Part shown: positions 14,355 through 18,558 of the stretch, one piece after another
Position numbering within the stretch: position 1 is the first letter of the stretch
Layout of the letters: each line of letters begins with the position of its first letter
Origin: JAFMIX01 sp031371425
Lineage (GTDB): Bacteria; Verrucomicrobiota; Verrucomicrobiia; Limisphaerales; JAFMIX01
Length of the DNA: 18,558 bases
Direction: 5' to 3'
Assembly: GCA_031371425.1 (NCBI GenBank)
Contig: JANMJO010000036.1
Span: 1 to 18,558 of the forward strand
The notes under the pieces: model-generated
Seen by the model: only the letters and a program-made list of their open reading frames with translations
Told to the model about the DNA's origin: nothing
The model's database searches: none
Made by a program: the position numbers and the translations under genes

Positions 14355-15224
14355 ATGTATTTTGGAATCCATTCGCTGTTGTTCAAGGAGACGTTTATTG
14401 AAGCGGATCTGCCGGTGCTAGATCACTGCAAGGCCATGGGCTTCGATGCGGTGGAGATTATCCCGTTCGACCCTGACAACTTTCCGGCGGCGAAAGTCCG
14501 CCGGGCGAGTGAGGATCTCGGCCTCGTGATCAATACCGGCTACGGCATGCCCAGGGAGTGCAACACTATCAGCCCCGACCCGGCCGTTCGGCGTGCGGGC
14601 ATCGAGTTGTCCAGAAAGCTCGTTGACCTCTCCGCCGAAGCGGGGGCGAAAGTTTTTGGGGGTGTGATTTACTGCGGCTGGGGATATCTGTCTGGCAAGA
14701 TGCGAACCGATGACGAATGGAAATGGGGCGTAGAGTCCATGCGCGAGATTGCCGAATACGCGCGGCGACAAGCTCCGGATCTCGTTCTAGGCATCGAGCC
14801 GCTCGGACGATTTGAGTCGCACTTCATCAATATTGCCAGCGATGCTCTCAAGTTTATCAACGATGTCGGTATGCCGAACATCAAGGTTCACCTCGACACT
14901 TTCCACATGATCCGGGAAGAGCGCAACCTGACCGATGCGATTGTTGGTTGCGGGGCAAAGCTCGGCTACATGCATGCCTGTGAGAATCATCGTGGCATCC
15001 CCGGAGACGGGTTGATGCCGTGGCTGGAGGTGTTTGAGGCCTTGGCGCGGATCAAATATGACGGCTGCGTGACCATTGAGTCCTTCGATCCGAATATGCC
15101 GAAAATTGCATCGCTATGTTGTATCTGGCGTAAACTTGCCGACAGCCCGGAACAACTGGCGACCGAGGGTTTGGCCTACTTAAAATCTGTCCAGCAGCAG
15201 GTCCAAGCCAAGGGAAAGAAATGA
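14355..15224 (+). CDS. Ketose 3-epimerase family protein (D-tagatose/D-allulose 3-epimerase-like)
   Basis: This 289-residue TIM-barrel protein belongs to the xylose-isomerase-like superfamily. The four metal ligands of D-tagatose 3-epimerase are all present in the right places: Glu148 (LGIEPLGRFE), Asp181 (VHLDTFHM), His207 (GYMHACENHRG) and Glu242 (TIESFDP). Arg213 in 'ENHRG' matches a further conserved residue. The offset to the Pseudomonas cichorii enzyme numbering, as I recall it, is a constant four residues. 'GMPRECNTISPD' and 'VFGGVIYCGWGYLSG' also fit the family. Such enzymes epimerise C3 of free ketoses, for example D-fructose/D-allulose or D-xylulose/D-ribulose. Hydroxypyruvate isomerase-like or L-ribulose 3-epimerase activity remains possible. 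It lies 24 bp after the mutarotase and 3 bp before the isomerase, so it is probably in an operon. No clear Shine-Dalgarno is seen. Confidence 0.82.
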   Translation: MYFGIHSLLFKETFIEADLPVLDHCKAMGFDAVEIIPFDPDNFPAAKVRRASEDLGLVINTGYGMPRECNTISPDPAVRRAGIELSRKLVDLSAEAGAKVFGGVIYCGWGYLSGKMRTDDEWKWGVESMREIAEYARRQAPDLVLGIEPLGRFESHFINIASDALKFINDVGMPNIKVHLDTFHMIREERNLTDAIVGCGAKLGYMHACENHRGIPGDGLMPWLEVFEALARIKYDGCVTIESFDPNMPKIASLCCIWRKLADSPEQLATEGLAYLKSVQQQVQAKGKK

Positions 15225-15227
15225 ATC

Positions 15228-15908
15228 ATGAAACGATCTGAAATTAACCGGCTGATTTGTCAGGCCAAAGAGTTTTTTGCCAGACACCATTTCCAGATGC
15301 CGCCCTTCGCCCACTGGACGCCGGCGGACTGGCAGCGCGTCGGCTCGGAGGCCGATGAAATCCGCCAGTGCCACCTCGGCTGGGATTTGACTGATTTTGG
15401 CAGTGGTGATTTTCACAAGGTCGGACTCCTCTTGTTCACTATCCGCAACGGCCATCCGAGCCTTCGGAAAAAAGGGAAGGCCTACGCGGAAAAAATTATG
15501 ATTGTCGGGCCGGAACAGGTTACGCCCTGGCATCACCACAAAGCGAAGATGGAGGACATCATCAACCGCGGCGGAGGCAGGCTCGTCATGGAGGTGCGGC
15601 AGGCGGATGCGGCCGGCCAGCCGACCAACGAAGACGTGACCGTTTCGACCGACGGTGTGCGGCGCACTGTTCCGGCCAACTCAACCATTGTCCTCTCGCC
15701 CGGGGAGAGCATCACGATACCCCGTCAGCTCATTCACCAATTCTATGGGGAGAAGAATGGGTCGCCAGTTTTGGTTGGCGAGGTGTCAGACGTCAACGAC
15801 GACGCCACGGACAACTATTTTTCAAGCCCGGTCGGCCGCTTTCCGGATATTGTCGAGGATGAACCGCCGGTTCATCTCCTGTGCACGGAATACCCCGTTT
15901 TTCCGTGA
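15228..15908 (+). CDS. D-lyxose isomerase (D-lyxose ketol-isomerase)
   Basis: This 226-residue cupin enzyme is of the bacterial D-lyxose isomerase family (EC 5.3.1.15), usual length about 225-230. It interconverts D-lyxose and D-xylulose, and some members also D-mannose and D-fructose. The opening 'MKRSEINRLI', 'PPFAHWTPADW', 'LGWDLTDFGSGDFHKVGLLL' and 'KMEDIINRGGG' are near-signature segments. Probable Mn ligands are His102, His104 and Glu109 in 'PWHHHKAKMED', plus His170 in 'IPRQLIHQFYGE'. It ends with 'GEVSDVNDDATDNYF' and a short tail. AGGG at 15211-15214 may serve as a distant ribosome site for the ATG at 15228, 3 bp past the previous stop. Its product D-xylulose is a candidate substrate for the upstream 3-epimerase. 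Confidence 0.92.
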   Translation: MKRSEINRLICQAKEFFARHHFQMPPFAHWTPADWQRVGSEADEIRQCHLGWDLTDFGSGDFHKVGLLLFTIRNGHPSLRKKGKAYAEKIMIVGPEQVTPWHHHKAKMEDIINRGGGRLVMEVRQADAAGQPTNEDVTVSTDGVRRTVPANSTIVLSPGESITIPRQLIHQFYGEKNGSPVLVGEVSDVNDDATDNYFSSPVGRFPDIVEDEPPVHLLCTEYPVFP

Positions 15909-15945
15909 GCACTTTTTCTCTGGCGGAAGAAACCGTTGGGTTGAA

Positions 15946-18558
15946 ATGACAAACTGCAATTTGAAATGCCTGGCCCTGGTGCTGCTGCTGGTGAGTCAGG
16001 TAGTCCAGTCCGCGAACGCCAAGTTCTCGGCCTATTATTCGCGCGTTGATTCCGGTGCGGCTTTCGAGAAATTCTCCCGCACAGGCGATGATGCGGACAT
16101 CATCGTGCAATTGGACAGGCCCGAAGGACAGTTGGTGTTTTGGCGCGGCAACAGCTATCTGCCCTGCTGGAAAACGAAGAGCGGCCAATGGAATTTGATG
16201 GAACTGGTTTCCCGGAGCGGCGACGGCAGCGCCACCATGCCGGATCGGGTCAACCTTTTCTCGCGTGTCGCCATCATTGAAAGCACCGCGTCAAAGGTGG
16301 TTGTTCTTTGGCGTTACTTGTCGCGCTTTACGCCCGGCAATCCGCATGGAAACTTGGACCCGAATAATTTTGTGGAGGAATTATTCACCATCACGCCGAA
16401 CGGCCGGGTGACCCGGGCGGTAAAGCAAGGGACGAAAACCATCGAGGAATGGAATGATCCGTTGAACCAAACCACCCAAGAACTGCAGTTCGGCAAAGCT
16501 GGCATCACTGAAGTCCGTCGGAAGAATCCAAGGCATTCGTCGCCACCGGCTACAATCAAAGGCAATCGGATAAAAGGACCGGTGGTGTTGTCGCCGTGCG
16601 CGTGGTTCAAGTTTGATGAGGGGCAGGGTGGTGTTACCAAAGAAAGCATTTCCCAACTCAGCCTCACGGTTGCTGGCCACAAGGCACTGTGGAAGCAGGG
16701 CGTCTCTGGCACGGCACTGGAATTTGACGGCTATCATACGGTCGTAGCGCTGCCAGCCGCCCAAGCGCCGAATATCCAAGGTGGCGATTTGACGCTGGAA
16801 GGATGGTTTGCGCTGGGGGCTTACCCGTGGAACTGGTCGCCGATTGTGCAGCAGGGAGATGATGACGGTTTCTTCCTTGGGGTGGACGGCCACGGGTATC
16901 CGGGTTTCATGGCCAAGGTCGGCGGAGTGTGGCAACAGCTCGGTGTCACCAACTGTCCGCCTTACACGGATGCCAACCATCTGGCGCTATTCTGTTGGCA
17001 TCATATCGCCGGCACTTACAGCAAAGCGGATGGCCTGATGCGCCTCTATATCAACGGGCAGGAAGTGGCCAGCAAGCAGGTGGGTTTGGGCGGAGTGCAA
17101 ACTGCAAAGGCCGATGTCCATGTGGGCAAGGCCGGTATCTTGCGGATGCCAACCGAGGCTCATAATAGCCAACCCGGTGATTGCGGCTTGGACGGTTTGA
17201 TTGACGAAGTGAAAATCTACACGGTTGCGTTGAGTGGAAACCAGGTGGCTGCGAGTTATCAAAACTTTAATCCCGGCCCGGCCATCATCCATGCGCCCGA
17301 TATGCAACCTCGCGCGCTGCCCAATCCTGGCACCGGCGGAGAGTTCAAGGGCATTTACACGCATCTCTCATACTATGAAACTTGGGAGAACATGTGGCGG
17401 TTCGGCCAATACCCCGACGTGGTGGTGGGGTTCGATCAGCTTCCCATCAAATACGTTTTCTGGCGCGGTGTCAGCTTTGTGCCGATGATCGTGAATGAGG
17501 CGAACCAGTGGTATAACAATGAGTTCACTGAAACGGGTTTCAACGCCAAAGCACCGGGCGACAATGAACCCATGTCCGACAAAGGCTGTTGGAATTCCCA
17601 CGTCCGCATCCTCGAAAATACTCCGGCACGCGTAGTCGTCCACTGGCGGTGCTGGTTGTCCAACCCGGATCATCATTGGGCCTATCACGATGCGGCCACG
17701 GGCTGGGGCGACATTTCCGACTGGTATTACTACATCTATCCGGATGGCGTCGCGACGAAGCGGATGCGGTGTTATACATCCGATCTGGCCGGCTGGCACG
17801 AATGGCAAGAATCAATCATCGTTTCCGGCGAGGGACAACATCCTGAAAGTGTCATCGAAAAAACGCCGGCCATCACGCTGGTGGACGCGTCCGGCAAAGC
17901 TTTCGATTACAACTGGAATCCCGATCCGCCAAAGCCGGATTTCCGTGGCAAAATCATTCAGAAGATTAATTTCACCGGTCAATACGATCCGTTCACCATC
18001 CAAAAATTTGATGGTGGCGATGTTTACTCGGCTGGGCGCACTTGGTATTCGGTCTTCCCCACTTGGAATCACTGGCCCACCGCCCAGGCCAACTCCTCGG
18101 AACGCAATGCGAGCTTCCCGGACCGGGCCGCACACAGTTCGCTCACCCACTTGTTCTGGCCGTTGAGCGGGCAGCAACAAGGCGACGTTCCATTTCTCGA
18201 GAAGATACTTATGGAAGGGATGACCGACCAGAGTGCCGTTTCGCTGGTCAGCTTGGCGAAATCGTGGTTGCAGTCGCCGCTGCTCGAAACCGTTTCCGAC
18301 TGCCGCAGTTTGGGCTACGATCCTTCGCAGCGCGCTTATGTGCTGTGCGCCACCGGTTCGTCTCCCTCATTCAGTATCGCGGCATCCGCCCAGCACCCGA
18401 TCGTCAATCTCTGCTTTCTGGTGAAGAACTGGAATTGTGAGGACGCGGCGCAACTGGAAATCAACTCGAAGCCCGCGCCCGCCAGCCCGGCCTTCCGGCA
18501 GGGAATTGTGCGGGATACGAATGGTCAGCCCACCCTGCTGGTCTGGGTGCAGATGCAG
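15946..18558 (+). CDS. Exported LamG-domain protein, 3' truncated
   Basis: The frame opens at ATG 15946 and runs without a stop to the last base, giving 871 visible residues. Residues 1 to ~26 are a signal peptide (CLALVLLLVSQVVQSANA). A LamG/concanavalin-like domain covers about 218-441: it opens CAWFKFDEGQGG, then 'GTALEFDGYHTVVALP', 'LTLEGWFALGAYPWNWSPIV', 'CWHHIAGTYSKADGLMRLYI', and ends 'GLIDEVKIYTVALS'. It sits between two related modules, A (~48-135, 'LVFWRGNSYLPCW') and B (~489-590, 'YVFWRGVSFVPMI'). After B comes a Trp/Tyr-rich region (WYYYIYPDGVATKRMRCYTS) and beta-rich sequence to the edge. It follows the isomerase by 37 bp and probably belongs to the same unit. Carbohydrate binding or processing is likely, but I do not recognise an enzyme family or catalytic site. 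Confidence 0.78.
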   Translation, partial: MTNCNLKCLALVLLLVSQVVQSANAKFSAYYSRVDSGAAFEKFSRTGDDADIIVQLDRPEGQLVFWRGNSYLPCWKTKSGQWNLMELVSRSGDGSATMPDRVNLFSRVAIIESTASKVVVLWRYLSRFTPGNPHGNLDPNNFVEELFTITPNGRVTRAVKQGTKTIEEWNDPLNQTTQELQFGKAGITEVRRKNPRHSSPPATIKGNRIKGPVVLSPCAWFKFDEGQGGVTKESISQLSLTVAGHKALWKQGVSGTALEFDGYHTVVALPAAQAPNIQGGDLTLEGWFALGAYPWNWSPIVQQGDDDGFFLGVDGHGYPGFMAKVGGVWQQLGVTNCPPYTDANHLALFCWHHIAGTYSKADGLMRLYINGQEVASKQVGLGGVQTAKADVHVGKAGILRMPTEAHNSQPGDCGLDGLIDEVKIYTVALSGNQVAASYQNFNPGPAIIHAPDMQPRALPNPGTGGEFKGIYTHLSYYETWENMWRFGQYPDVVVGFDQLPIKYVFWRGVSFVPMIVNEANQWYNNEFTETGFNAKAPGDNEPMSDKGCWNSHVRILENTPARVVVHWRCWLSNPDHHWAYHDAATGWGDISDWYYYIYPDGVATKRMRCYTSDLAGWHEWQESIIVSGEGQHPESVIEKTPAITLVDASGKAFDYNWNPDPPKPDFRGKIIQKINFTGQYDPFTIQKFDGGDVYSAGRTWYSVFPTWNHWPTAQANSSERNASFPDRAAHSSLTHLFWPLSGQQQGDVPFLEKILMEGMTDQSAVSLVSLAKSWLQSPLLETVSDCRSLGYDPSQRAYVLCATGSSPSFSIAASAQHPIVNLCFLVKNWNCEDAAQLEINSKPAPASPAFRQGIVRDTNGQPTLLVWVQMQ

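Overview
The window looks like a chromosomal piece of a Verrucomicrobiota bacterium, probably near the Pedosphaeraceae/Limisphaerales. The reasons are the GC-rich and Ala/Pro/Thr/Asn-rich secreted proteins, the NHL-propeller giant ending in a calcium-loop segment plus a 'GKTYIIERS...FYRVRV' tail, the GYF_2-like domain, and the general lack of Shine-Dalgarno sequences. This placement is an inference from protein style, since no rRNA or marker gene is present. All supported genes are on the + strand. I see no tRNA, rRNA, CRISPR array, insertion sequence or integrase.

Region 1 (1-3159): the 3' part of a PilX-like prepilin with a C-terminal DUF7305-like domain. It is followed by two poorly known genes: a single-pass membrane protein with a C-terminal GYF_2-like domain, and an exported Sel1-repeat protein. 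The Sel1-repeat protein ends in a small domain resembling the PilP-like protein further on.

Region 2 (3160-8134): the type IV pilus alignment and secretin cluster, in the order pilM, pilN, pilO, a PilP-like gene and a PilQ/GspD-type secretin. pilN-pilO and pilO-pilP overlap by ATGA. The secretin is set off by a 211-nt leader holding a possible 38-codon ORF and a hairpin.

Region 3 (8150-13855): one 1901-residue exported protein. Three tandem units of about 300 residues form predicted NHL beta-propellers. After them come chitobiase-like, cohesin-like and dockerin-like segments and a calcium-loop tail. Because it directly follows the pilus genes, it could be a pilus-exported adhesin in the role that PilY1 plays elsewhere. 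That is a hypothesis only.

Region 4 (13852-18558): a sugar-interconversion cassette of a rhamnose-mutarotase-family protein, a D-tagatose/D-allulose 3-epimerase-family protein with all four metal ligands, and a D-lyxose isomerase. It is followed by an exported LamG-domain protein that runs off the window. A 27-codon ORF bridges regions 3 and 4, with ATGA overlaps at both ends. No kinase, transporter or regulator for the sugar pathway is in view.
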